From JASEGV01 sp037443545 (GTDB taxonomy: Bacteria > Bacteroidota > Ignavibacteria > UBA10030 > BY39), in contig JBBIOD010000013.1 in the NCBI GenBank assembly GCA_037443545.1, positions 1 through 34,240 of the forward strand: 34,240 bases of DNA, written 5' to 3'. The position numbers were made by a program, and so were the translations under genes. The notes under the pieces are model-generated. The model searched no databases, was not told the origin of the DNA, and saw only the letters and a program-made list of their open reading frames with translations. Shown here in pieces: positions 22,404-31,483 of this stretch (positions within the stretch are counted from its first letter, which is position 1; every line of letters begins with the position of its first letter).

Positions 22404-24776
22404 TTAAAACGTAAAACGTTCTTTATTACTAATAAGCGAGGCAATTAAATACAAAATTGATGCAGCCACGATAACAACTCGAAATCCAAACTCCATTGCT
22501 AACACCGGAGCTGCGATTGCACTGACAACCGATAAATAACCATTTATTCCCCATGCCCATGGAATTAGATTAGAAAAACGCTGGGCTAACAAACTCATTC
22601 CTATTGGAAATGGCATCCCCATCAAAAAAGCAATCGGTGCTATTATTAAAAACGCTATTAAATATTTTATGATTACAGGTAAATGAACTAAATGGTTAAA
22701 CATTCCTGGTATCAATATACTATACCCTGCCGATGCAATTATAATTAATATAAGTATGAATTGCAACTTTTTATTTATATTATTCAGAAATTTTTTTGAG
22801 TAATAACTTCCAATTCCTGAGAACAACAACAGCGAAGTTATTACAACCGAAACCGAATAAATTGGATGGGCTAGAAAAAGAATAAATTTTTGTATCAGCA
22901 TAATTTCGATAAGCAAAAACCCGCTACCCAGACTGCCAAAATATATTAGTGTTGCGAACTTAGAACTACTTGGATATTCTTCTTTCCGTAGGAAGATAAG
23001 GGGTATAATGATAAGGATAAAACTGATTAGCATAATTTGAAACAAGGTGATAAGTAAAATGAAAAAACCGAGCTCCATGAACGCAACCGATGCATTACCG
23101 ATTATTTCTCTCAGATACGATAAACTTTTAAATTTTATAAAATGCGAAAAGTATGGCCTGTCGTCATTCGGAGGTTCGATATTAAAATTATATTCATCGA
23201 AATATTTATTGCGTTGGGGTGATAATATTTTGATAGCAGATTTGTAATATAAATCTTCCTCGAGCAGATTATTTTTGTTAATTTCACCATCGGTTATTGT
23301 CGGATAGTAGATGGGATCGAATGTATTCGCTTCACAAAATGTCCTAATATTTTCAATATCGTATGCTGTAAATGGAGTTTTTTTAACAACCAAAGTTGCA
23401 GTCGACCAACTGCGAATTCCGGCGATATGCGAAGATGGATTTACGATTCCAGATTTCTCTAAACTTTCAACTAATGCCGCGAAAATTTTTATCGAATGCC
23501 GTGGCGGATAGTTCGTCCAAACACTAATCGCTAGAAATCCATCATCTGTCATCTTGCTCAACATCAATTCTAGCGATTCGACCGTGAGTAAATAATTTTC
23601 AAAGACCGATTGGATACCCGCCGCTGAAGAAGAAAATCCTTCGAGTATCGGTATCGCAATTACATCATAACTATTTTTTGTTTGACTGAGATAACCTCTC
23701 CCCTCTCCAATGATTATTTCCACCATATCTTTAGGGAAATTAACGTTTAATATGTCTTTTATCTGAGAATTGAGTTCCACTCCATCAACATTGAAATTCC
23801 CGTTCTGCAAAGCTGTCCAGATTTCTGTCCCCGTTCCTACTCCGATTACTAATGCAGTTCCCCTTTCCGCGAGCAGATACGGTAAACTTGATGTCGTATG
23901 TTGCAGAAAATCAGTACTAATAACGGAATCTGGTTGAATTATCCCACCAACCCATTCACCATCACTGAACAATCCATTTTGGACCGGAATTTCGCCGGTG
24001 TAATTCAAACTCAGTCCTGGGGCGTAACGCAAAATAGGACTCGCTACTGTCGTGAGCTGTCCGAATGGACTGAACTTTTCCTCGACGATTTTAGCATCCA
24101 TTAAGTGCATCGCCTTGGATAAACTTTTGTATTCCGATGTTTGGATTTCGAATGGAAGAACCCAACCTAAGAATATTATAATTATATTTAGAACAAGAGG
24201 AATGAGGAATAATTTCTTACGCTTCAAAATGGAAAAACTAAATACAGACGCTACGAAAGTTATGCCTGCAATAATTTCGGGTAATCGATAAGGTTCAAAA
24301 TAAAAGAGTAACCCTAAAACACCCACCCCTCCGAATGCTGAACCGGTTAAATTGAAAAAATATATTATGTTTATTTGTTCTGAATATTTGATAAAAAAGG
24401 AACAGATGATTAGTGCCCCGAAAAAGAAAGGAAGCATAATCATCAGATAAAAAAGTGCAAGCTTCCATATTTTAGTTATGTCCCAAATTAACAGAAAAGG
24501 GTCGAAATGGATGAAATGCAGAACGAAAACTGATAAGATCATCGCAGACGAACAAGCTACACAAGAAAAGAATATAGATGCCTCGAAATTATTTAAGAAT
24601 CTATTCTTGATAAGGTACAAGAACGTTCCGCTTGCCCCGAATCCTAGAAGTGCGATACTGATAATCATATATGCGAAATGATGAAACTGAACGACCGATA
24701 AAATCCGCATTAACGCAAGCTGATATGCTATCAGTGTAACTGATACTAAAAAAATTACAGCGCCGTGTCGTTTCAT
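22404..24776 (-). CDS. Membrane-embedded spermidine-synthase-like methyltransferase-fold protein
   Basis: The 790-residue protein has about seven N-terminal membrane helices (5-208), a soluble domain (about 215-540) and five or more C-terminal helices (about 565-785). The soluble domain has a spermidine-synthase/Rossmann core: IGVGTGTEIW (311-320), VELN (333-336) and GEGRGYL (357-363). The catalytic aspartate pair normally after the fourth strand (YDvIxxDxxD) is replaced by YDVIAIPILEGFSSSA. True putrescine aminopropyl transfer is therefore unlikely, although S-adenosyl binding is plausible. Such fused membrane proteins are common and mostly uncharacterised. The start overlaps the end of the isoaspartyl methyltransferase gene by 4 nt (ATGA). 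Confidence 0.85.
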   Translation of the reverse strand: MKRHGAVIFLVSVTLIAYQLALMRILSVVQFHHFAYMIISIALLGFGASGTFLYLIKNRFLNNFEASIFFSCVACSSAMILSVFVLHFIHFDPFLLIWDITKIWKLALFYLMIMLPFFFGALIICSFFIKYSEQINIIYFFNLTGSAFGGVGVLGLLFYFEPYRLPEIIAGITFVASVFSFSILKRKKLFLIPLVLNIIIIFLGWVLPFEIQTSEYKSLSKAMHLMDAKIVEEKFSPFGQLTTVASPILRYAPGLSLNYTGEIPVQNGLFSDGEWVGGIIQPDSVISTDFLQHTTSSLPYLLAERGTALVIGVGTGTEIWTALQNGNFNVDGVELNSQIKDILNVNFPKDMVEIIIGEGRGYLSQTKNSYDVIAIPILEGFSSSAAGIQSVFENYLLTVESLELMLSKMTDDGFLAISVWTNYPPRHSIKIFAALVESLEKSGIVNPSSHIAGIRSWSTATLVVKKTPFTAYDIENIRTFCEANTFDPIYYPTITDGEINKNNLLEEDLYYKSAIKILSPQRNKYFDEYNFNIEPPNDDRPYFSHFIKFKSLSYLREIIGNASVAFMELGFFILLITLFQIMLISFILIIIPLIFLRKEEYPSSSKFATLIYFGSLGSGFLLIEIMLIQKFILFLAHPIYSVSVVITSLLLFSGIGSYYSKKFLNNINKKLQFILILIIIASAGYSILIPGMFNHLVHLPVIIKYLIAFLIIAPIAFLMGMPFPIGMSLLAQRFSNLIPWAWGINGYLSVVSAIAAPVLAMEFGFRVVIVAASILYLIASLISNKERFTF

Positions 24777-25459
24777 TCTTTGCCTTGTTTGAATGGCACA
24801 AAGCGGACTGGTAAAATGTTTTTAGTTTTTATTTTACCCTCTTTTTTTTCTACCAACATTAAATTCTGGACTTGAAAAGGATGCCCGACAGGAATTACCA
24901 TTTTACCTCCCTCCTTTAATTGTTCAATCAGCGGTGGTGGTATATGCTCGGCGGCGGCAGTTACTATGATCACATCGAAAGGAGCGGCCTCTTTCCATCC
25001 GTAGTATCCATCGGCGATTTTTACCTGAACTTTAGTATATCCCAATTTTTTGAGTTTATCGGCAGCACTCAAACCCAATTCTTTGATAATTTCGATCGTG
25101 TAAACTGAATCAATAATTTCAGCAAGCACTGCAGCTTGATACCCCGAACCAGTTCCGATTTCAAGCGCTTTCATTCCAGGCTTGATAGCCGCCAGTTCAG
25201 TCATTAATGCTACGATGTATGGTTGCGAAATAGTTTGTCCGTATCCAATTGGAACAGGATGATCGTTGTAAGCTTGCGAGATATGTGATGCAGGAACTAG
25301 CTCGTGCCGGAGAACTGCGCGCATTGCATCGAGCACTTTTTTATCCTTCACTCCCCTGTCTTCGATTTGGAATTTCACCATGTCGTTGCGGAGTTTTGTG
25401 TATTTATCCTGCGAAAGTAACGGTAAGATAAAAAAGAAAATGAGTATCAGTTTTATCAT
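24773..25459 (-). CDS. pcm: Exported protein-L-isoaspartate O-methyltransferase
   Basis: The 228-residue enzyme methylates L-isoaspartyl residues in aged proteins using S-adenosylmethionine. It has the PCMT signature: VPIGYGQTISQPYIVALM, the cofactor loop LEIGTGSGYQAAVLAE, and the late strand KEGGKMVIPVG. Unusually, it begins with a hydrophobic signal-peptide-like segment (residues 1-17, IKLILIFFFILPLLSQ) before the family's normal N-terminus. AGAGGAAC precedes the ATG at 25459, so this start is well supported. It is followed, with a 4-nt overlap, by the membrane spermidine-synthase-like gene. The paradox is that its cofactor is made in the cytoplasm. Function is firm; location is inferred. 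Confidence 0.93.
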   Translation of the reverse strand: MIKLILIFFFILPLLSQDKYTKLRNDMVKFQIEDRGVKDKKVLDAMRAVLRHELVPASHISQAYNDHPVPIGYGQTISQPYIVALMTELAAIKPGMKALEIGTGSGYQAAVLAEIIDSVYTIEIIKELGLSAADKLKKLGYTKVQVKIADGYYGWKEAAPFDVIIVTAAAEHIPPPLIEQLKEGGKMVIPVGHPFQVQNLMLVEKKEGKIKTKNILPVRFVPFKQGKE

Positions 25460-25484
25460 TGTTCCTCTAAAATAATTCTAATGA

Positions 25485-25513
25485 AAATTAGGAAACCCAT
25501 CTGAGAAATGCAA
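25485..25513 (-). promoter_or_regulatory. Sigma70-type promoter of the pcm operon
   Basis: TTGCAT (25508-25513), a 17-bp spacer and TAATTT (25485-25490) on the minus strand, with AGAGGAAC before the ATG at 25459. Bases 25514-25591 hold no gene and no convincing terminator for the preceding ABC operon. Confidence 0.55.
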
Positions 25514-25591
25514 ATGTAGATTTACACTATCTATCCATTAATACGATGAAGAAATTATAGTATGAATACTTGGCTTATGCTATCGAGGGAA

Positions 25592-26848
25592 TTACTCGTA
25601 TCTCAATGCATCTATCGGATCTAAATTAGCGGCTTTCCAAGCGGGATAAACTCCAAAAGTCAAACCGACAAGCGAACAGACAACTAAACCAATTAAAGCC
25701 CAATCGTAAGGGATCACCGGTGGCATGCTCATCAACAAAGCTGCCATATTGCCGCCTAACACTCCCAGAATAATTCCAATAATTCCTCCAACCTCGGATA
25801 GTATAATTGCTTCGAGAATAAATTGCGTAAGGATGTTACTTTTTTTAGCACCTACCGCTTTTCGAATCCCTATCTCACGTGTTCGCTCTGTTACTGAAAC
25901 CAACATAATATTCATAATTCCAACTCCCGCTGCAATTAATGCAATAGCACTGATTAACATTATTCCAAGTCGAACATAATATGTTATATCGTTGAATTGC
26001 TCGATGAGCGAGTCGTTCGAAAAAATGTGAAAATCGTCTTCTCCGCCCGGTGGAACTTTCCGCTCTGTTCTTAATATACCTCTAACCTGTTCGATGCAAT
26101 CGTCATAAGCTTCAGGGCTTTTTGCCTGCACCATAATGTGTACGTCACGGTCTCTACCATAAACACGGAGCATTGTAGTAAGTGGAATTGCGATGAAATT
26201 ATCCTGTGAACCACCCAAACGCTGTCCCTTTTTTTCAACCACACCAATTATTTTATACTCATACCCATCGATTCTAATCGCCTCACCGATGGGATTAATT
26301 TTTGAAAATAATTTATTGACTACATCCTGTCCGACTATTGCTAAAAAACGACCGCTGGCCAACTCCTCTTCTGAATAAAGCCGGCCATCGCTAATCGTCC
26401 AATTGTTTGTAACAAAACCTTCTAAATCCTCGCCAACCAGACTTACATTCGGATTTGTTTTTTCGCCTCGCAACGATTTTACTGTCTTGCCTGATTCCCA
26501 AGCTTCGATACCAACGGCAGCAGCAAAAGAAGTATTTTGTTTAACAGCCAAGCCTTGTTCGACCGTTATTTTTTTTCTGTTTCTAAACTTTGAACGATCG
26601 CCGCCCCCCATTTGAAAACTTGGGAAACGTTGAACTTGGAAAGTGTGCGAACCTAACATTGTCATTCCGCTTTCAACTGAGCTTACTAAAACTCCCATTG
26701 CCGTCATAACTGCGATAATTGAAAAAACACCGACAGCGATACCGAGCAGAGTAAGGATTGAACGCAATTTATTAATGCGAATGGCATCCCAAGCCATCAT
26801 GAAACTTTCTTTTACTTCTGAAAATATTCTTTCTAAAGTTATATGCAT
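25592..26848 (-). CDS. MacB-type ABC transporter permease (second)
   Basis: The 418-residue FtsX/MacB permease lacks its own ATPase domain. One membrane helix lies near the N-terminus (about 31-53, LTLLGIAVGVFSIIAVMTAM). A large periplasmic MacB core domain follows (about 55-285), then three C-terminal helices. VTERTREIGIRKAVGAKKSN, between helices 2 and 3, is the coupling segment that contacts the ATPase. It ends with the typical NLDPIDALRYE. It follows the other permease by 12 nt and is the last gene of the tolC-macA-ATPase-permease-permease operon. It likely pairs with the neighbouring permease, or with itself, in an efflux or lipoprotein-handling pump. Confidence 0.94.
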   Translation of the reverse strand: MHITLERIFSEVKESFMMAWDAIRINKLRSILTLLGIAVGVFSIIAVMTAMGVLVSSVESGMTMLGSHTFQVQRFPSFQMGGGDRSKFRNRKKITVEQGLAVKQNTSFAAAVGIEAWESGKTVKSLRGEKTNPNVSLVGEDLEGFVTNNWTISDGRLYSEEELASGRFLAIVGQDVVNKLFSKINPIGEAIRIDGYEYKIIGVVEKKGQRLGGSQDNFIAIPLTTMLRVYGRDRDVHIMVQAKSPEAYDDCIEQVRGILRTERKVPPGGEDDFHIFSNDSLIEQFNDITYYVRLGIMLISAIALIAAGVGIMNIMLVSVTERTREIGIRKAVGAKKSNILTQFILEAIILSEVGGIIGIILGVLGGNMAALLMSMPPVIPYDWALIGLVVCSLVGLTFGVYPAWKAANLDPIDALRYE

Positions 26849-26860
26849 TTTAGTTCTATT

Positions 26861-28084
26861 TTATTCATATCGTAACGCATCAACCGGGTTGAGACGCGAG
26901 GCACGGTAGGCGGGTAAAAATCCTGAAACTACACCAACCACCAACGAAATAATAATAGCGATACCGACAATCGAAAGAGGCATCGCAGTTGGCAAAATTT
27001 TATCGGCAAGCAAACTGAGAGGGTATGAAATAATTAGCCCTAACAAACCGCCCAACAAACAGATTATAGACGATTCGATTAAAAATTGAATAAGTATCGT
27101 CCGCCGTTTGGCGCCAATCGCTTTACGAATTCCGATTTCCTTTGTCCGTTCGGTAACCGAGACGAACATAATATTCATTATACCGATGCCGCCTACGAAC
27201 AACGACAAGCCGGTAATAAAAAAACCAACCGCAGCAATTACAGCAGTGAATCCCGAAAAAGTAGTTACCAACATTTCCTGTTCGTTTATATAAAAATCGT
27301 CCGCATCCGAGGGTTTTAGTCCGCGCGATTTCCGGATTATCCCTCTCAACTCCTCTTTCACATCTTCTATGTCGGCACCTTTTTTAGCGGCAATATTTAT
27401 TGTAACATCTCGTTTGGAACCGAATTGGTTAGTAAATGATTTGATAGGAATATAAACACGATTGTCGGATGTAAATATTCCGAAAAGACCTCCTTGTTTT
27501 GCCAAGACACCTATAATTTGATAAGGAAGGGAACCGACTTTCACGAACTTCCCTATCGGGTCTTGATTGGGGAATAAATTTTCGACTACATTTGCTCCGA
27601 TAACACAAACCGGACGTCCGCCATTGGATTCTTCCTGAGATAAAAATCTGCCATCTGATACATTCGTTCCTGAAGCATAAATATATTGATAGGTTGTGCC
27701 TGTTATGAAGGCATTCTTCATATTTCTTTCTTCGAATTGAGTAGGACGAACGGTAATGACGTTTGCTGCAACAGCTTCTACCAACGTTGCGTGTTGTTCA
27801 ATATCTTCTGCAACTTTTAATGGTATATCGCGCCGGTTACGGTAAACTGACCAATCTTCATGACCAACCCATGGAAATTTTTGAACGTATAAAACATTTG
27901 CACCGAAAGCCGAGGCACTCTCCTGAAACTTACGATCGACTCCCTCGATTGCAGTTGCCATCATCGTTACAGAAACGATTCCAATTACAATACCGAGTGT
28001 GGTTAGCACCGAACGTAGTTTATTTGCACGAATTGCAAAGAAAGCAATCCTCAATCCCTCTTTTATTTCAAACAGAAAATTCAT
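26861..28084 (-). CDS. MacB-type ABC transporter permease (first)
   Basis: The 407-residue protein is a paralogue of the next gene with the same layout: helix 1 at about 27-50 (LTTLGIVIGIVSVTMMATAI), a periplasmic MacB core (to about 275), three C-terminal helices, the coupling segment VTERTKEIGIRKAIGAKRRT and the tail RLNPVDALRYE. It begins 9 nt after the ATPase gene. The two permeases differ throughout the periplasmic domain, so a heterodimer of one each is as likely as two alternative homodimers. Substrate is unknown; MacAB-TolC systems move macrolides, toxins, heme precursors or lipoproteins. Confidence 0.94.
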   Translation of the reverse strand: MNFLFEIKEGLRIAFFAIRANKLRSVLTTLGIVIGIVSVTMMATAIEGVDRKFQESASAFGANVLYVQKFPWVGHEDWSVYRNRRDIPLKVAEDIEQHATLVEAVAANVITVRPTQFEERNMKNAFITGTTYQYIYASGTNVSDGRFLSQEESNGGRPVCVIGANVVENLFPNQDPIGKFVKVGSLPYQIIGVLAKQGGLFGIFTSDNRVYIPIKSFTNQFGSKRDVTINIAAKKGADIEDVKEELRGIIRKSRGLKPSDADDFYINEQEMLVTTFSGFTAVIAAVGFFITGLSLFVGGIGIMNIMFVSVTERTKEIGIRKAIGAKRRTILIQFLIESSIICLLGGLLGLIISYPLSLLADKILPTAMPLSIVGIAIIISLVVGVVSGFLPAYRASRLNPVDALRYE

Positions 28085-28093
28085 TTAAAATTA

Positions 28094-28804
28094 TTATTCA
28101 CCGTTCATCAATTTTCGGTGTTTTACACGCTCATCAACTTCTATTAAGCCGTCTCGAAGCCGGATGATACGTTTAGCGTGTTCGGCAATATATTCTTCGT
28201 GGGTAACCAAGATTATTGTATTACCCTGTTTATGAATTTCTTCAAACAGCATCATAATTTCATCGCCGGTTTTTGTATCCAAATTTCCTGTTGGCTCGTC
28301 GGCAAGAATTATCGAAGGGCTCGTAACTAAAGCCCGCGCAATTGCCACACGCTGCCGCTGCCCGCCCGAAAGTTCGTTAGGCTTGTGCATCACTCTGTCG
28401 GCTAGTCCAACCTGTTCCAAGGCTTGCATAGCTAATCTACGCCGTTCCGATTTATTTATTCCCGCATAAATTAGAGGTAATTCAACATTATGCAGCGCGT
28501 TCGAGCGTGCTAACAGATTAAAAGTTTGAAACACAAAACCGATTTCCTTATTCCGTATTTTCGCTAACTGGTCGTCATTCATATCGCTAACATTCACTTT
28601 GTTGAATTCATACAAACCGGTTGTCGGAGTATCAAGACATCCGATAATATTCATCAATGTAGATTTACCCGAGCCTGAAGGTCCCATTATGGCAACGTAT
28701 TCATTTTGTCCGATATTAACATCGATTCCGCGCAGAGCGTGCACCTCTTCGGCGCCGCCCATATCATAGTATTTTTTTATTTGTTGTAATTTAATTATTT
28801 CCAT
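28094..28804 (-). CDS. MacB/LolD-type ABC transporter ATPase
   Basis: The 236-residue nucleotide-binding protein has Walker A GPSGSGKST (41-49), the Q-loop VFQTFNLL (91-98), signature LSGGQRQRVAIARAL (145-159), Walker B IILADEP (165-171) and the switch histidine H202. TNLDT-type GNLDTKTGDEIM and the overall pattern place it in the MacB/LolD/FtsE group. It is the only ATPase in the operon, so it must energise both following permeases. It is spaced 12 nt from macA and 9 nt from the first permease. It lacks a visible ribosome site and is presumably translated by coupling. Confidence 0.96.
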   Translation of the reverse strand: MEIIKLQQIKKYYDMGGAEEVHALRGIDVNIGQNEYVAIMGPSGSGKSTLMNIIGCLDTPTTGLYEFNKVNVSDMNDDQLAKIRNKEIGFVFQTFNLLARSNALHNVELPLIYAGINKSERRRLAMQALEQVGLADRVMHKPNELSGGQRQRVAIARALVTSPSIILADEPTGNLDTKTGDEIMMLFEEIHKQGNTIILVTHEEYIAEHAKRIIRLRDGLIEVDERVKHRKLMNGE

Positions 28805-28816
28805 TTCAACGATCGC

Positions 28817-30070
28817 TTATTGTTTTGTTGTTTTCTTTTTTTCAAAATCAAGTTTTACTTTTGATCCATCCTCGAGCTCGCGGCTAATAGCTTTGAAACT
28901 TCCTGAAATTACCTTGTCACCTTCGTCGAGACCTTCAATAATCTCTATATAGGAATCGTCTGAGATACCGCGTTTAACTTCTACCATTTTCGCCGTCCCT
29001 TCGTTATACAAGAAAACAACTTCCTTAACAGTTGGCTCATCTTTTTTCTTAAGTTTTTCGAGTGTTACGATAACAACATCGGGAGATTCATCTCCTTCAG
29101 TTTTCTTTTCATCTTTTTTAGGCATTCGTGTAGTTACCGATTGTATCGGAACGGTCAGCACATTTTGCCGCCTGTCGGTTTCGATTTTTGCTGTCATCGA
29201 CATTCCCGGTCTGAGTAACACATCTTTATCGATGATTCGTATTTTAACTTCAAAATTAGTTACCTCTTCTTGAGTTCCAAATCCTTTGGTTTTTGCAGTG
29301 TTTGCAATCTCATAAACAACACCATTAAACTTTCGATTCGGGAAGGCATCAATATCAATTCGTGCAGTATCGCCAATCGAAATTAATACTATATCATTTT
29401 CGCCCACATCAACACGGCATTCCATACGCGAGAGATCGGCAACCGTCATCACCGCTGTTCCCTGAAATTGACTGGTACCTAACACCCGTTCGCCTGTCTC
29501 GATTTTCAATTGTGTTACAGTCCCCTCCATCGGCGCATGGATGGTGGTTTTCATTAAATCTTCTTCAGTTTGATTCAGCGTTGCTTTAGCTTGGTCATAT
29601 TGGGCTTTTGAAACTTCGTAAGCCGTTCTCGATTGTTCAAGTTCAGCATCCGAAACTAATTTTTTCTCATACAAATCTTTAATGCGATTATAATCAGAAC
29701 GCAAACGATTCAACGATGCTGTGCTGGAAGTAACACCGGCTACCATTTGATCTCGCCTGGCTGCATAGAAATCGGGTTTAATTTTTAACAGAACTTCGTT
29801 TTTTTTCACCTTCTGACCGTCGCGAACAGCCAAATGGATAACTTCGCCGCTTACTTCAGGAGTGATGATCACCTGAACTTCAGGATAAATTTTTCCTGTT
29901 GCAGTAACGAATTGAGTTAGTGTTCTTCGTTCAACTTTTTCGGTTTGCACCGAAATTATCGGAACTTTCTGGCTGCCCAGTATGACGACCAGAACGAGCG
30001 CCACTACTACCGATCCTAAAATTGAAAAGATTATTATTTTCTTCTTCTTACTTTTTTTATTGTTTGACAT
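28817..30070 (-). CDS. MacA-like periplasmic adaptor (HlyD/RND membrane-fusion family)
   Basis: This 417-residue adaptor links the inner-membrane pump to the outer-membrane channel. It has an N-terminal membrane anchor after a lysine-rich start (about 11-31, IIIFSILGSVVVALVLVVIL). A lipoyl-like domain is split around a helical hairpin (about 100-175; RSDYNRIKDLYEKKLVSDAE). A beta-barrel and membrane-proximal domain complete it. A Lys/Glu/Asp-rich insertion (KKDEKKTEGDESPD, about 315-330) interrupts the C-terminal domain. It lies 19 nt after the TolC-like gene. The tandem with MacB-type genes makes it MacA rather than an RND adaptor. Confidence 0.93.
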   Translation of the reverse strand: MSNNKKSKKKKIIIFSILGSVVVALVLVVILGSQKVPIISVQTEKVERRTLTQFVTATGKIYPEVQVIITPEVSGEVIHLAVRDGQKVKKNEVLLKIKPDFYAARRDQMVAGVTSSTASLNRLRSDYNRIKDLYEKKLVSDAELEQSRTAYEVSKAQYDQAKATLNQTEEDLMKTTIHAPMEGTVTQLKIETGERVLGTSQFQGTAVMTVADLSRMECRVDVGENDIVLISIGDTARIDIDAFPNRKFNGVVYEIANTAKTKGFGTQEEVTNFEVKIRIIDKDVLLRPGMSMTAKIETDRRQNVLTVPIQSVTTRMPKKDEKKTEGDESPDVVIVTLEKLKKKDEPTVKEVVFLYNEGTAKMVEVKRGISDDSYIEIIEGLDEGDKVISGSFKAISRELEDGSKVKLDFEKKKTTKQ

Positions 30071-30089
30071 TTGTAAAAAACCTTTTTTT

Positions 30090-31418
30090 TTAATTCGAAA
30101 TTGTGCCTAAGGCATATTCCATCTGTTTCTTCGAAAGCAAATACGAGATTGCAGCATTAACTTGATTACTTTGCGCATTAATATAATTTGCACTGGCTAT
30201 CAACAAATCCAATAAAGTTCCGGCGCCTAAATTATATTTTTCTTCTGCTATTTTGCGATCCATTTGAGCAGAGAAAACGCTTGCCTGCGTAACTATCACC
30301 TGCTTTTGCGCCGCTTCGATATCGAGTTGTGCTTTTTGGATATCGACTGAAATTTGTCGCTCGTTTTGTTTTAGGAGATCGTCGGCATTACGTTGAGTTA
30401 TTATTGCCTGTTCGATTGCATTCTTCGTTTGGAATCCGCTGAAGATTGGAAGCGACAATGTAACTCCGGTCGATAGAGAACGGTTGTCCGAAATTTTTGC
30501 AAATTCTTTTTCCGATAAACCATAAGAAGCGTTCGCGCTAAGGATCGGATATAATCCCGAGCGAGCAATTGTTAATGACGATTGAGCCGAACGAACATTT
30601 TGTGTTGTCGATTGATAATCGGGACGCGAGCCGAGTGCTTTTTTGGCTAATGCAGTTTTATCCTGATACTTTGCGTTGATCAAAACAAACTCGGATGTAT
30701 CCACCTCGATAGATACTTCTGAAATGTCGAAGTCATAAAGGGCATCCGTGTCGATTGAAAGAAATAATGTTAAATCGGTTTTAGCTTTTTCAAAATTATT
30801 TATTGAATTGATTAGTGCAAGCTCGTCGTTTCCTGTCGATACCCGCTGACGATAAACATCAGCCAAGGAGATTGCACCGACACGATTCATTTCCTCGATT
30901 CGTTCGAGTTGTCGGCTACTTCTTTTTAAATTCTCTTCGTTCACTTTTAACAATTGATGCGTTCGCACAACATTCAGAAATAATTGATGGGTTTGATAAA
31001 TAATACTCTGTTTAACACGTTCGTATGAATATTCAGAGGACTTGATATTTGAATTTGAACGATTGACATTCGCGATATTTGCAAAGCCATTAAACAACGT
31101 TACATTACTCGATATACCGCTTGAGTATAAATTCCTCGCAGAAAAAAGAGTTTGATTACCCAACAAACCGGTTACTTCCTGCCAACTCTGTGTCCGGTTG
31201 AAAGACCCGCTTGCATTCAAGTTGGGAAGCAAGCCACCGATTGCCGATAGATATGAGCTTTGTTGCGACTCGACGGTATTTTTAGATTGAAGTAGTGTAA
31301 TATTCCGTTGCAATGCCATTTCGATTGCTGTATTTAGATTTATGACATTTTTAGAACTCTGGCCGAACGAAAAAGCCGTAAAAATAGCAATAACAGCAGA
31401 TAATTTTCTAATAAGCAT
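30090..31418 (-). CDS. TolC-family outer-membrane efflux channel
   Basis: The 442-residue protein has a signal peptide (about 1-19) followed by two repeats of the outer-membrane efflux protein domain, mainly long coiled coils. NLNTAIEMALQRNITLLQSK opens the first, and ALAKKALGSRPDYQSTTQNV opens the second. It would form the trimeric exit duct of the tripartite pump encoded by the four following genes. GGAG lies 9 nt before the ATG at 31418. The 65-nt gap to the CCA-type gene holds no terminator and no convincing promoter, so read-through from upstream is possible. Confidence 0.94.
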   Translation of the reverse strand: MLIRKLSAVIAIFTAFSFGQSSKNVINLNTAIEMALQRNITLLQSKNTVESQQSSYLSAIGGLLPNLNASGSFNRTQSWQEVTGLLGNQTLFSARNLYSSGISSNVTLFNGFANIANVNRSNSNIKSSEYSYERVKQSIIYQTHQLFLNVVRTHQLLKVNEENLKRSSRQLERIEEMNRVGAISLADVYRQRVSTGNDELALINSINNFEKAKTDLTLFLSIDTDALYDFDISEVSIEVDTSEFVLINAKYQDKTALAKKALGSRPDYQSTTQNVRSAQSSLTIARSGLYPILSANASYGLSEKEFAKISDNRSLSTGVTLSLPIFSGFQTKNAIEQAIITQRNADDLLKQNERQISVDIQKAQLDIEAAQKQVIVTQASVFSAQMDRKIAEEKYNLGAGTLLDLLIASANYINAQSNQVNAAISYLLSKKQMEYALGTISN

Positions 31419-31483
31419 TCAATAATTCTCCATAATTTTATAAAAATTTACATATTTGACGTTTAATATATTTAAAAGTTTCA

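Noticed and set aside
31419..31483. Promoter for the efflux operon in the 65-nt gap before the TolC-like gene
   Set aside because: TTGATG and AT-rich -10-like words are present, but none has a 16-18 bp spacing, so I did not call one.
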